NCBI GenBank assembly: GCA_021791615.1
Contig: JAJYWG010000386.1
Location: 1 to 26,982 of the forward strand
DNA from: Actinomycetes bacterium
GTDB lineage: Bacteria; Actinomycetota; Acidimicrobiia; Acidimicrobiales; RAAP-2
DNA length: 26,982 nucleotides
Direction of reading: 5' to 3'
The first letter of the stretch is position 1, and each line of letters starts with the position of its first letter. A program made the translations under genes and the position numbers. A model generated the notes under the pieces. That model made no database searches. It was not told the origin of the DNA and saw nothing but the letters and a program-made list of their open reading frames with translations. Shown in pieces: positions 7,782 to 15,065 of this stretch.

Positions 7782-10109
7782 ATGATCGGCCTCCCTCCCT
7801 GCCATCGCCCTCAGGCCGCCGTTCGCCGGCGCGGCAGCGCTTCTCGCGTTCGCGCGCTCGCCGTCCTGGCGGCAGGGGCGATTCTCGCCGTGGGCACGCT
7901 GGCGCTGGTTCTCGCTCCGGGGCGCGGCTCGGCCGCTGCAGCGGCGAGGCCGCGCGCCTCCGCGACATCCCTCCAGATCACATTCGCCTGGTCCACGACA
8001 GCGCTCGACGACGCCGGCACACCGATCGCCCAGTCCTCGCCTGTGGTGGCCGACCTGCCCGGCGGCCCGGCGGCCGTCGTGGGAGACCGCGCGGGCAAGG
8101 TCTACGCCTTCTCGCTGTCCACCGGCGCCGAGATGACCGGATGGCCTGCGTCGGCCGGGGCGCCGGTCGATTCCTCGCCTTCGGTGGCGGTCCTGCCAGG
8201 CGGCACGCACGACTCGGTGTTCGTCGGCGCCGGCAATGCCGCGCACCCCCTCTCCGGCGGCTACGAAGGGTTCGGTCCGAACGGGACCCCTTTGTGGTCG
8301 GTACCGGTCGACAACCCGCCCACAGACCCCTATCCGCACAACGGGGTCCAGGCCTCCCTGGCCGTCGCCGACTTCACAGGCCGCGGTCCCGACGTGGCCG
8401 CCGGTTCGTTGGGCCAGGAAGAGTACGCGCTCGACGCTGCGGACGGGGCTGTCCTCCCCGGATGGCCGTTCTTCAATTCCGACACCACGTTCTCCACGGC
8501 CGCACTGGCCGACCTCTACGGGACAGGGCACACCGAGATCGTCGAAGGCGGCGGCCAGACCGCCGGTTCCGGCCGGGGCCAGACCTACTCCCAGGGCGGG
8601 CACATGAGGATCTTCAACAGTCGGGGCGACCTCATCTGCGATCACGACACCACACAGACAATGTTCTCGTCACCCGCGGTCGGCCCCATCCTCTCCGGAG
8701 GCAGCACCGGGATCGTGACGGGCACCGGCAGCTACTGGAACGGGGCCGCCAGCACCGGCGAGGTGATCGCGTTCACCACCGACTGCGGCGTCGCGTGGTC
8801 CACCGACCTCGGCGGCCTGACCACATCGAGCCCGGCCCTCGCCGACGTCACAGGCACAGGAGCGCTCCGGGTCGTCGAAGGCACCAACCAGGATGGCGGC
8901 GGCGCAGTGTGGGTCCTCACAGGAGCGACCGGCGCGCCGCTCTGGCATGCCGCCACGACCGGCGAGGTCATCGGTTCCGTCGTGACCGCGGACCTCTCGG
9001 GGCACGGCGACCAGGACCTGCTCGTACCCACGACGTTGGGTGTCGACATCTTCGACGGCAGCACGCACGAGCAAGTCGCAGTGCTCAACGGTGTCAGCAG
9101 CACCCACGGTGTGCTCGGCTTCCAGAACTCGCCACTGGTCACCGACACAGACGGGATCGTCGGGATCACCGTGGCCGGGTACGGGTGCCCTTCCACAAAA
9201 TGCTTCGGGCAGGTGGAGCACTACGTGCTCCCCGGCTCCGACGGCGCGCTGGCGGTGGGTGCCGGGGCCTGGCCCGAGTTCCACCACGACCCCCAGCTCA
9301 CCGGGAACGCCCGCGCAGACCCGATCTCGGAGCCCCCCTGCAGCGTGCCGTCGGCCGCCCACTTCGGCTACGACATGGTCGCCTCCGATGGCGGGATGTT
9401 CTCGTTCGGATCTGCACCGTTCTGCGGTTCCATGGGGGGCCACCCGCTCGACGCGCCCGTGGTCGGGGTGGCGATGGCTCCCGATGTCGAGGGGTACTGG
9501 GCGGTGGCCTCCGACGGCGGGGTCTTCGCCTTCGGCGGCGCTCCTTTCTACGGCTCGATGGGCGGTAAGGCGCTGGACGCCCCGATCGTGGGGATGGCCG
9601 CCACCCCCACAGGCGCCGGCTACTGGCTCGTGGCGTCCGACGGCGGGGTCTTTGCCTTCGGCGCGGCGCGCTTCGACGGCTCGATGGGCGGTAAGGCGCT
9701 GGACGCCCCGATCGTGGGCATGGCCGCCACCGCCACAGGGAGCGGGTACTGGCTCGTGGCCTCCGACGGCGGGGTCTTTGCCTTCGGGAACGCGGAGTAC
9801 CTCGGCTCGATGGGAGGCACCCGGCTCGACGCCCCGGTGGTGGGAATTGCCGTCGACGCGAGCACCGGCGGCTACTGGGAGGTGGCCGCAGACGGCGGGG
9901 TGTTCGCCTTCGGCGCACCGTTCTACGGGTCGATGGGCGGGCATCCGCTCGACGCCCCGATCGTGGGCATGTCGGCGACAGCGAGCGGCGACGGCTACCG
10001 GTTCGCGGCAGCCGACGGCGGGGTGTTCGCCTTCGGGACAGCCACTTTCACAGGCTCGATGGGTGGCCTCCAGCTCAACCGTCCCGTCGTCGGCATCGTC
10101 GCCACCTGA
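7782..10109 (+). CDS. Secreted FG-GAP-like propeller protein with six C-terminal surface repeats (paralog)
   Basis: A 775-residue paralog of the 5464 gene with the same layout: an Arg-rich N-terminus and hydrophobic signal or anchor (LAVLAAGAILAVGTLALVL), an FG-GAP-like propeller (STAALADLYGTGHTEIVEGG, SSPALADVTGTGALRVVEG, VVTADLSGHGDQDLLV), the closing motif AWPEFHHDPQLTGN, then six 42-residue repeats. Cys520 and Cys548 flank the start of the array with the same 28-residue spacing as in the neighbour, and the LICDH/TDCG pair is also kept. Its repeats differ from the neighbour's in using GG(K/H)xLDAP instead of GGKPLNxP, so the two arrays have diverged as sets. The ATG at 7782 lies just after a TANNNT box. 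Function is unknown; an extracellular or cell-wall location is likely. Confidence 0.8.
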   Translation: MIGLPPCHRPQAAVRRRGSASRVRALAVLAAGAILAVGTLALVLAPGRGSAAAAARPRASATSLQITFAWSTTALDDAGTPIAQSSPVVADLPGGPAAVVGDRAGKVYAFSLSTGAEMTGWPASAGAPVDSSPSVAVLPGGTHDSVFVGAGNAAHPLSGGYEGFGPNGTPLWSVPVDNPPTDPYPHNGVQASLAVADFTGRGPDVAAGSLGQEEYALDAADGAVLPGWPFFNSDTTFSTAALADLYGTGHTEIVEGGGQTAGSGRGQTYSQGGHMRIFNSRGDLICDHDTTQTMFSSPAVGPILSGGSTGIVTGTGSYWNGAASTGEVIAFTTDCGVAWSTDLGGLTTSSPALADVTGTGALRVVEGTNQDGGGAVWVLTGATGAPLWHAATTGEVIGSVVTADLSGHGDQDLLVPTTLGVDIFDGSTHEQVAVLNGVSSTHGVLGFQNSPLVTDTDGIVGITVAGYGCPSTKCFGQVEHYVLPGSDGALAVGAGAWPEFHHDPQLTGNARADPISEPPCSVPSAAHFGYDMVASDGGMFSFGSAPFCGSMGGHPLDAPVVGVAMAPDVEGYWAVASDGGVFAFGGAPFYGSMGGKALDAPIVGMAATPTGAGYWLVASDGGVFAFGAARFDGSMGGKALDAPIVGMAATATGSGYWLVASDGGVFAFGNAEYLGSMGGTRLDAPVVGIAVDASTGGYWEVAADGGVFAFGAPFYGSMGGHPLDAPIVGMSATASGDGYRFAAADGGVFAFGTATFTGSMGGLQLNRPVVGIVAT
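9366..10106 (+). repeat. 42-residue surface repeat array, copy set 3 (six units)
   Basis: Six units, first with PFCGSMGG, inner ones with GYW(L/A/E)VASDGGVFAFG and GSMGGKALDAP, last with GYRFAAADGG and ending VVGIVAT at the stop. The order of specialised first and last units matches the array at 7009-7746. Confidence 0.95.
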
Positions 10110-10125
10110 CGAGCGGGTGCTCGTC

Positions 10126-10773
10126 GTGACCTCGCGGCACTCCCCTCGTCGCGCCGAGATCCTGGCCGAGCTATCCCGGCGCGATCGAGTCCTGGCCGGG
10201 CTGGTCGAGCGGCACGGGCCCGCGCCGCTCGACCGACCGGTGCCGGTGGATGCCCGTTTCGCCGTGCTGGTGCGCTCCATCGTGTCCCAGCAACTGGCCG
10301 GCTCGGCCGCACGGTCGATCCACGCTCGTCTGACCGGCCTCCTCGGAGACGTCACGCCCGAGAGCATCCTCGAGGCCGGACCTGACGCGCTGGGTGCCTG
10401 CGGTCTGAGCGGCGCCAAGACCGCGGCCTTGGTCGACCTGGCCGAGAGGGCTGCGGGTGGCCAGGTGGACCTCGGGCGGATCGGACGCCTCGGCGACGAC
10501 GAGGTGGTCGAGCACCTGGTCCAAGTACGCGGGATCGGCGTGTGGACGGCGCAGATGTTTCTCATGATGGCGCTCCGCCGACCCGACGTCTGGCCGGTGG
10601 GCGATCTCGGGGTGCGGATCGGCTACGCCGCCGCCTGGCGGCAGGGCGCGCTCGTGTCGCCTGCAGAGCTGCAGCGTCTGGGGGAACCGTTCCGCCCGTA
10701 CCGGAGCACCGTCGCCTGGTACTGCTGGCGGGTCGCCGACGCAGCCAAGCAGGATGGGGCGAGGACGCCGTAG
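10126..10773 (+). CDS. DNA-3-methyladenine glycosylase, HhH-GPD (AlkA-like)
   Basis: A 215-residue base-excision DNA repair glycosylase that removes alkylated purines. It shows the HhH-GPD layout: FAVLVRSIVSQQLAGSAA (residues 45-62), the helix-hairpin-helix VQVRGIGVWTAQMF (132-145) and the catalytic Asp in WPVGDLGVR (Asp160). The length suits a short AlkA-like enzyme without the N-terminal domain. Start: GTG 10126 was chosen, and an in-frame GTG at 10117 is equally possible. The upstream gene stops at 10109 on the same strand. The stop codon TAG (10771-10773) forms part of the next gene's -10 box. Confidence 0.87.
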   Translation: MTSRHSPRRAEILAELSRRDRVLAGLVERHGPAPLDRPVPVDARFAVLVRSIVSQQLAGSAARSIHARLTGLLGDVTPESILEAGPDALGACGLSGAKTAALVDLAERAAGGQVDLGRIGRLGDDEVVEHLVQVRGIGVWTAQMFLMMALRRPDVWPVGDLGVRIGYAAAWRQGALVSPAELQRLGEPFRPYRSTVAWYCWRVADAAKQDGARTP

Positions 10774-10776
10774 AGT
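10771..10776 (+). promoter_or_regulatory. -10 box TAGAGT, leaderless start of the 10783 gene
   Basis: TAGAGT ends exactly 7 bases before ATG 10783, so transcription should start on the A of the ATG. The box overlaps the TAG stop of the glycosylase gene. Confidence 0.5.
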
Positions 10777-10782
10777 CTCGCC

Positions 10783-11562
10783 ATGCCCTTCGCCCAAGTG
10801 AACGGCCAGCGCCTGTTCTTCGAGGACTCGGGAGGAGCGGGACCAGCCGTGCTCTTCAGCCACGGGTTCCTCATGGACCACGAGATGTTCGACGCGCAGG
10901 TGGCCGCGCTGTCGGGCCCGTACCGCTGCGTCACCTGGGACCAGCGCGGCCACGGCGCCACGCGCGCGGGCGGTCCGTTCACGTACTGGGACTCTGCCGA
11001 CGACGCCCTCGCGCTCTTGGATGATCTCGGCATCGAGCGCGCCGCGTTTGCCGGGATGTCCCAAGGCGGCTTCGTCTCACTGCGGGCGGCGCTGCGGGCG
11101 CCCGGGCGAGTCGCCGCCCTCGTGCTCATCGACACCCAGGCCGGCCTCGAGGACGCCGGCGCTGTCCCGGCCTACGACGCGATGCACGACGAGTGGGTGG
11201 CACACGGTCCCGGAGAGGTCCAAGAGCTCGTCGCCGACATGATCCTGGGCCGAGACGCCGACGCCGGCCCGTGGTTCGCCAAATGGGCGGCCATGCCACC
11301 CGACCAGTTGACCGCGCCCTACCGTTGCCTCATGGGGCGCTACGACATCACCGGTCACCTCGGTGAGATCGCCGCACCGGCGATCGTGCTCCACGGCGAC
11401 CAGGACGTGGCCATCCCGATGGAGCGTGCCGAAGCGCTCTGCGCGGGGCTCGCAGCCTGTGAGGGCGTGGTCGTGGTGCGCGGCGCCGGCCACGCGAGCA
11501 ACCTCACCCACCCAGAGCAGGTGAACCCGGTGCTGAGGCGCTTCCTCGACCCCCACTTCTGA
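10783..11562 (+). CDS. Alpha/beta hydrolase
   Basis: A 259-residue alpha/beta-hydrolase-fold enzyme. The oxyanion region is FSHGFLMDHEMF, the nucleophile elbow is GMSQGG with Ser93, the acid is Asp208 in LHGDQDVAIP and the base is His237 in GAGHASNLTHPE. This is the complete Ser-Asp-His triad of esterase, lipase and C-C hydrolase-like members; the substrate is unknown. ATG 10783 coincides with the transcription start predicted from TAGAGT, so the mRNA is probably leaderless. The 3' end is 10 bases from the convergent glycosyltransferase at 11573. Confidence 0.88.
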   Translation: MPFAQVNGQRLFFEDSGGAGPAVLFSHGFLMDHEMFDAQVAALSGPYRCVTWDQRGHGATRAGGPFTYWDSADDALALLDDLGIERAAFAGMSQGGFVSLRAALRAPGRVAALVLIDTQAGLEDAGAVPAYDAMHDEWVAHGPGEVQELVADMILGRDADAGPWFAKWAAMPPDQLTAPYRCLMGRYDITGHLGEIAAPAIVLHGDQDVAIPMERAEALCAGLAACEGVVVVRGAGHASNLTHPEQVNPVLRRFLDPHF

Positions 11563-11572
11563 CCGGCTGCGC

Positions 11573-12766
11573 TCACCTCTCGGACCGCTGTGCCAACTCG
11601 GCCACCCGGGAGAGGAACCGGGTGTAGCGATCGAGGATCACGGGCCAGCGGAAATGACGGTCTACGTAGCGACGGCCTCGGTCGCCCATCGCGGCACGAC
11701 GGGCCCGGTCGTTCGAGAGCAGCTCGATCGCCACTTCGAGCTCGCCGTAGCCGCCGAACCACATGCCGGCGGCCGACTGCTCGCAGTGCTCTCGGGTGGC
11801 GGCACAGCCGGCATGGACGAGGACAGGCGTGCCGCACGCCATTGCCTCGACGACCACGAGGGAGAACGCCTCCCACGGCGACGGCGACACCAGGGCCGCG
11901 GCTGTGCGCAGCAGCCCCCACTTGGACGTCTCGTCGACGATGCCGGCGACGACCACGTCGGGGTGGGGATCGGGGGGGTCGATCACAGGCCCGGCGAGCA
12001 CCAGCTTGAGCGGAGTGCCGTGGCGCTCCTTGTAGACGCTGAAGTAGTGGGCGAGGAGATCGGTCCCTTTCATGTGATCGACGCGTCCGAGGCAGAGAAG
12101 GTACGGGGCGTCACCCAGCCCGAACGCCTGCCGGGCCGCCTGGGGATCCCCGGGGCGCTCTTCGACTCCCAGCCCGAGGAGGACCTGCGGTACGGCGCCG
12201 ACCCCGAAGCGCTCGGTCACCAGCCGGCGCTCCCCTCGCGTCTGGAAGACGAAGCCGTCGACTCGATGGAACACCGGGGGGAACACGGGGAGCCGCAGCG
12301 CCGGCTCGTCGTGGGCGGCCGGGTGCATCACGACTGGCCCGGCCACCGCCGGGACGCCTCGCACGGTCGGGTAGTAGAGGTAGGGGTAGAACACGACGAC
12401 GTCGGCATCGCTCCGCGCGACTGCGTCGACCAGTTCGGGGGTGATCGGCCCTTGGAGGTCGACCCAGCGCTCGGCCTCCTCGAAGCTCGCCGACTCGGGA
12501 TCGGCCAGCAGGGCCCCGGAGAACGGGTGGAACCCGGGATCCCGCCCGGCCCGCGAGGCGAAGCGGTGGACTCGGACCCCGGCGATCGTCTCGGTCCCGG
12601 GCGCCAGCACATCGTCCCAGGTGAGATGGTCGAGGGCGCACGTGGTGTAGACCTCGACTTGCCAGCGCCGCTCCGACACGAGGCGCTCGGCGAACATTCG
12701 GGCGCCGGTCTCGGCGCCGCCGGTGACCTGGGGGCCGTAGCGGGGAACGACGTACGCCACTCTCAT
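11573..12766 (-). CDS. Glycosyltransferase, GT4-type (family B)
   Basis: A 397-residue GT-B glycosyltransferase. It begins VAYVVPRYGPQVTGGAE, followed by TTCALDHLTWDDVLAPG. The acceptor half has VVVFYPYLYYPTVRG and HPAAHDEPALRLPVF. The donor half has LLCLGRVDHMKGTDLL and the EX7E motif PWEAFSLVVVEAM (first Glu near 298), then TREHCEQSAAGMWFGGY. The closely similar gene at 15066 shares nearly all these blocks, so they are paralogs. ATG 12766 lies 13 bases after the stop of the PIG-V-like gene, consistent with one transcript. Sugar and acceptor are unknown; a role in the surface polysaccharide is inferred from the neighbours. Confidence 0.9.
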   Translation of the reverse strand: MRVAYVVPRYGPQVTGGAETGARMFAERLVSERRWQVEVYTTCALDHLTWDDVLAPGTETIAGVRVHRFASRAGRDPGFHPFSGALLADPESASFEEAERWVDLQGPITPELVDAVARSDADVVVFYPYLYYPTVRGVPAVAGPVVMHPAAHDEPALRLPVFPPVFHRVDGFVFQTRGERRLVTERFGVGAVPQVLLGLGVEERPGDPQAARQAFGLGDAPYLLCLGRVDHMKGTDLLAHYFSVYKERHGTPLKLVLAGPVIDPPDPHPDVVVAGIVDETSKWGLLRTAAALVSPSPWEAFSLVVVEAMACGTPVLVHAGCAATREHCEQSAAGMWFGGYGELEVAIELLSNDRARRAAMGDRGRRYVDRHFRWPVILDRYTRFLSRVAELAQRSER

Positions 12767-12779
12767 CGGCCGCGCACCG

Positions 12780-13985
12780 TCACGTGAACCACAAGTTGTG
12801 GAAGAAGAGCGTTTGGGCCGCCGTCCCCATCACCGCGGAGATCGCCACCAGCGCGTAGACCAGCTCGTCGCGCCTCCAGTACGTCACGACCACGTAGAGC
12901 GGCACGACCGTGAGCAAGAGGCGGGCGAGGGCCTCGGGAGACAGGCCGCCGGCGGTGCCGTCCGACACGTTGAACACGACGTCGATTGCCGCCAGCACCA
13001 CGCCTGGCAGCAGCGGAGAGGTGGCCAGGCGGCGGCGGCCGATCGCCGCCACGAGGAGCACGACCGAGACCGCGGCGGCAATTGCCACCGCGTCGTTGAC
13101 CAGGTCCGCGATGACGAAGTCGCCGTTGATCGACGGCGTCCCGATCGCTTGGCCGTGCACCATCCGGTCGAGCGACCACAGGACCGACCGGAACGGGTAC
13201 GTGAGCTTTCGGTTCCATTGGGGGTCGGACTCCGCGGACACGTAGGCGAGGGGGTTGCCGAAACGTGCCCACAGGTAGGCGCTGTAGGCCAGCGCGCCGG
13301 TCTCGCTCAGCACCAGCGCTGCGCCGGCGCGAGCCCATCGAAAGCCGCCGGCACGGTCTTGGAGCAGTCCCACGACCACGGGGATCACGAAGAGGATCCC
13401 GAGGGGGGCCGAGGCCGAGGCCACCCCGGCGACCAGCCCCGCCGCCAGGAAGCGCCGGCGCTGCACCAAGATGAGCACGACCGTGAGACCCAGCGCTTCG
13501 ATCGACTCGGGGTACCCCGAGAAGTAGAAGAACGAGGCCGGAGCCCAGATGGCGAGCAGTACCGCGCCGAGCCATCGCGATCGCCCCAGGCAGTCGCGCA
13601 CGTAGAAGATGAGCGCCACTCCGAGCCCGTAGGTCGCGGCCCACGACACGGCCAGCGCGCTGTAGGTCTCGGGCAGGCCGATCGCCTGACCGCTCCGGAC
13701 CAGTAGCGGGTAGAGCGGGAAGTAGACGGACATCCACGAGTGCGAGTACCCGTGGTCTGCCACCTGGAGGTAGCGCACGGCATCCCAGTGAAAGAAGCCG
13801 GGCACCAGTGCCCTGCTCCCGGGATCGAGAGCGATCCCGAACGTGGACAGCGGGCCGAGCCCGTGGATGGCGAACTCGGCCACGAACACGATGGCCGCGG
13901 CCCGCACCCCGAAGATGACGGCGCCCTCGGCCCAGGGGCGCAGCCACCGCTGCCGCCGAAGGCGCTCGCTCAATGACCGGGCCAT
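12780..13985 (-). CDS. PIG-V-like membrane mannosyltransferase
   Basis: A 401-residue polytopic membrane protein with about 8-10 predicted membrane segments. After a short basic N-terminus (SLSERLRRQRWLRPW) and the first segment comes the hallmark loop FFHWDAVRYLQVADHGYSH and then YFPLYPLLVR, as in PIG-V-like GT-C transferases that use a polyprenyl-phosphate sugar on the outer membrane face. The Asp in HWDAVRY is the expected catalytic acidic residue. Later segments include FGNPLAYVSAE and TPSINGDFVIADLVND. ATG 13985 was chosen because the longer frame (to 14078) adds only a basic, low-complexity tail. It lies 13 bases upstream of the glycosyltransferase at 12766 and is probably co-transcribed. 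The mannose donor is inferred from the family only. Confidence 0.75.
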   Translation of the reverse strand: MARSLSERLRRQRWLRPWAEGAVIFGVRAAAIVFVAEFAIHGLGPLSTFGIALDPGSRALVPGFFHWDAVRYLQVADHGYSHSWMSVYFPLYPLLVRSGQAIGLPETYSALAVSWAATYGLGVALIFYVRDCLGRSRWLGAVLLAIWAPASFFYFSGYPESIEALGLTVVLILVQRRRFLAAGLVAGVASASAPLGILFVIPVVVGLLQDRAGGFRWARAGAALVLSETGALAYSAYLWARFGNPLAYVSAESDPQWNRKLTYPFRSVLWSLDRMVHGQAIGTPSINGDFVIADLVNDAVAIAAAVSVVLLVAAIGRRRLATSPLLPGVVLAAIDVVFNVSDGTAGGLSPEALARLLLTVVPLYVVVTYWRRDELVYALVAISAVMGTAAQTLFFHNLWFT

Positions 13986-14201
13986 TTCGGTTGCTCGCTT
14001 TCGTCGCTCGGCCGGCGGCGATGGATCACCGGGGCAGCACCTTGGTTGGCCCCCAAGGTACCGCTCGCGGCTGCTCACCTTCGTGACGCGACTCGCAGGG
14101 ATAGCCGCGGGGGAACGGGCACTGTGGCGCCAGGGCTGAAGCGGCCGGTCTCGAGACGATCAGAGGATGGGCCGGTCGTCACCCGCGGCAGCAGCCGACG
14201 G
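13986..14201. other. Intergenic region between pilin and PIG-V-like genes
   Basis: 216 bases without a supported gene. On the minus strand TACCTT near 14057-14062 could be a -10 box for the PIG-V-like gene with a leader of about 65 bases; no clear -35 or terminator is visible. Confidence 0.3.
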
Positions 14202-14849
14202 TCAGGGCTCCTTGGCGTAGGCCGAAGATGTGGTCTTCCACAGGGAGCCTGCTTTCCCCTTGCTCACCATGTTGGCGGCGTCGCACTGTGTTGTCGCTGA
14301 CGAGCCAGCCCGGTACCACGCGTAGCTGACCCCGGCCGGGATGCCAGATGTCGGCAGCGCCGGGCCTTCGTTGTCGGCAACGCCCCAGCACCCTTCGCTC
14401 TGGTCCTCTGCCGCGTACACGGCGGTACTGGCGTCGAACGGCTCCGCGCTGAGCACGTTGCTGCCGGCCCAGGGAGCAAGAGATTTGATACTCGGCAGGT
14501 ACGTGAGCGTGGGGTCCTTGGCATGGAGGAGGGACTGCAGGGATTTCGGGTTCCCCTGACCAGCATCAGCTCCCGGTGTTGTCGCTTTTGTGGGGAAGTT
14601 CTGGGAGGCCGTGTAGACGGCTTCGGAGGCAATGAGGCCGTTGTGGAGATCGGCCTGCACCGCCGTCCCGACCGCCGACGCTTTCACCCCGAGGAAGGTC
14701 GGCACCGCGATCAGCACCAGGATGCCGAGGATGACGAGCACCACCATCATCTCGATGAGGGTGAAGCCCGAGTCGTCCGCCAAGCCCGCAGCGGTTCCCC
14801 CGATGCCGAGCGCGCCCTCCGGCAGTCCCACGAAGCCCCGTCTCGCCAC
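14202..14849 (-). CDS. Type IV pilin-like protein (class III signal peptide)
   Basis: A 215-residue prepilin. The leader ends DDSG and is followed by FTLIEMMVVLVILGILVLIAVPTFLG: cleavage by a prepilin peptidase is expected after Gly28, with the conserved Glu at position 5 of the mature protein and a hydrophobic stem helix. The C-terminal globular part has two Cys (GCWGV and TQCDA) that could form a disulfide. The start is GTG 14849, preceded by GAGGGGGG with good spacing; the frame continues to GTG 14897 but lacks a comparable site. The 28-residue leader is long for this class. No pilus assembly ATPase, platform protein or peptidase is in the window, so it is an orphan here. A pseudopilin of a secretion system is an alternative. 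Confidence 0.85.
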   Translation of the reverse strand: MARRGFVGLPEGALGIGGTAAGLADDSGFTLIEMMVVLVILGILVLIAVPTFLGVKASAVGTAVQADLHNGLIASEAVYTASQNFPTKATTPGADAGQGNPKSLQSLLHAKDPTLTYLPSIKSLAPWAGSNVLSAEPFDASTAVYAAEDQSEGCWGVADNEGPALPTSGIPAGVSYAWYRAGSSATTQCDAANMVSKGKAGSLWKTTSSAYAKEP

Positions 14850-15065
14850 TTGCCCCCCTCTCGAATCTCCCGCTGGCCGCCGCCGACCGTGCTTCACGTC
14901 CTCTGTCCACAGGTTACGCTTCGTCCCTGCGCAGACGGAGGGAGATCAGGGCCGTCAGCGCCACAAGCAACGCTGTTGCTCCCCTCCTGCTACCCAGGAC
15001 TCACCAAAGGGACACTCGCGGACACCGCGCGCGGCGCGCCGCGGTCCAAGTGGTCCTTGCAGCTC
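14850..15065. other. Intergenic region upstream of the pilin gene
   Basis: 216 bases. On the minus strand TAACCT (14911-14916) is a candidate -10 box for the pilin gene, giving a leader of about 55 bases. A short inverted repeat AGCAAC/GTTGCT lies at 14966-14980. No gene is supported. Confidence 0.3.
15024..15045 (-). terminator. GC-rich hairpin after the 15066 glycosyltransferase
   Basis: ACCGCG pairs with CGCGGT around a 10-base GC loop, about 21 bases beyond the stop codon at 15066. There is no T-run, so this is at most a GC-rich terminator of the kind seen in actinomycetes. Confidence 0.3.

Noticed and set aside
5620..7968. Long minus-strand open frame opposite the repeat proteins
   Set aside because: A shadow caused by high GC and by the repeats; its peptide is rich in His/Arg/Gly and matches no domain, while the plus strand has a signal peptide and conserved blades.
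1..10106. CRISPR array as an explanation for the regular 126-bp repeats
   Set aside because: Units are contiguous, in frame and coding, with no unique spacers between short repeats.
12763..13947. Alternative minus-strand frame overlapping the PIG-V-like gene
   Set aside because: Arg/Gly-rich, no membrane segments; the other frame has clear membrane helices and the HWDAVRY motif.
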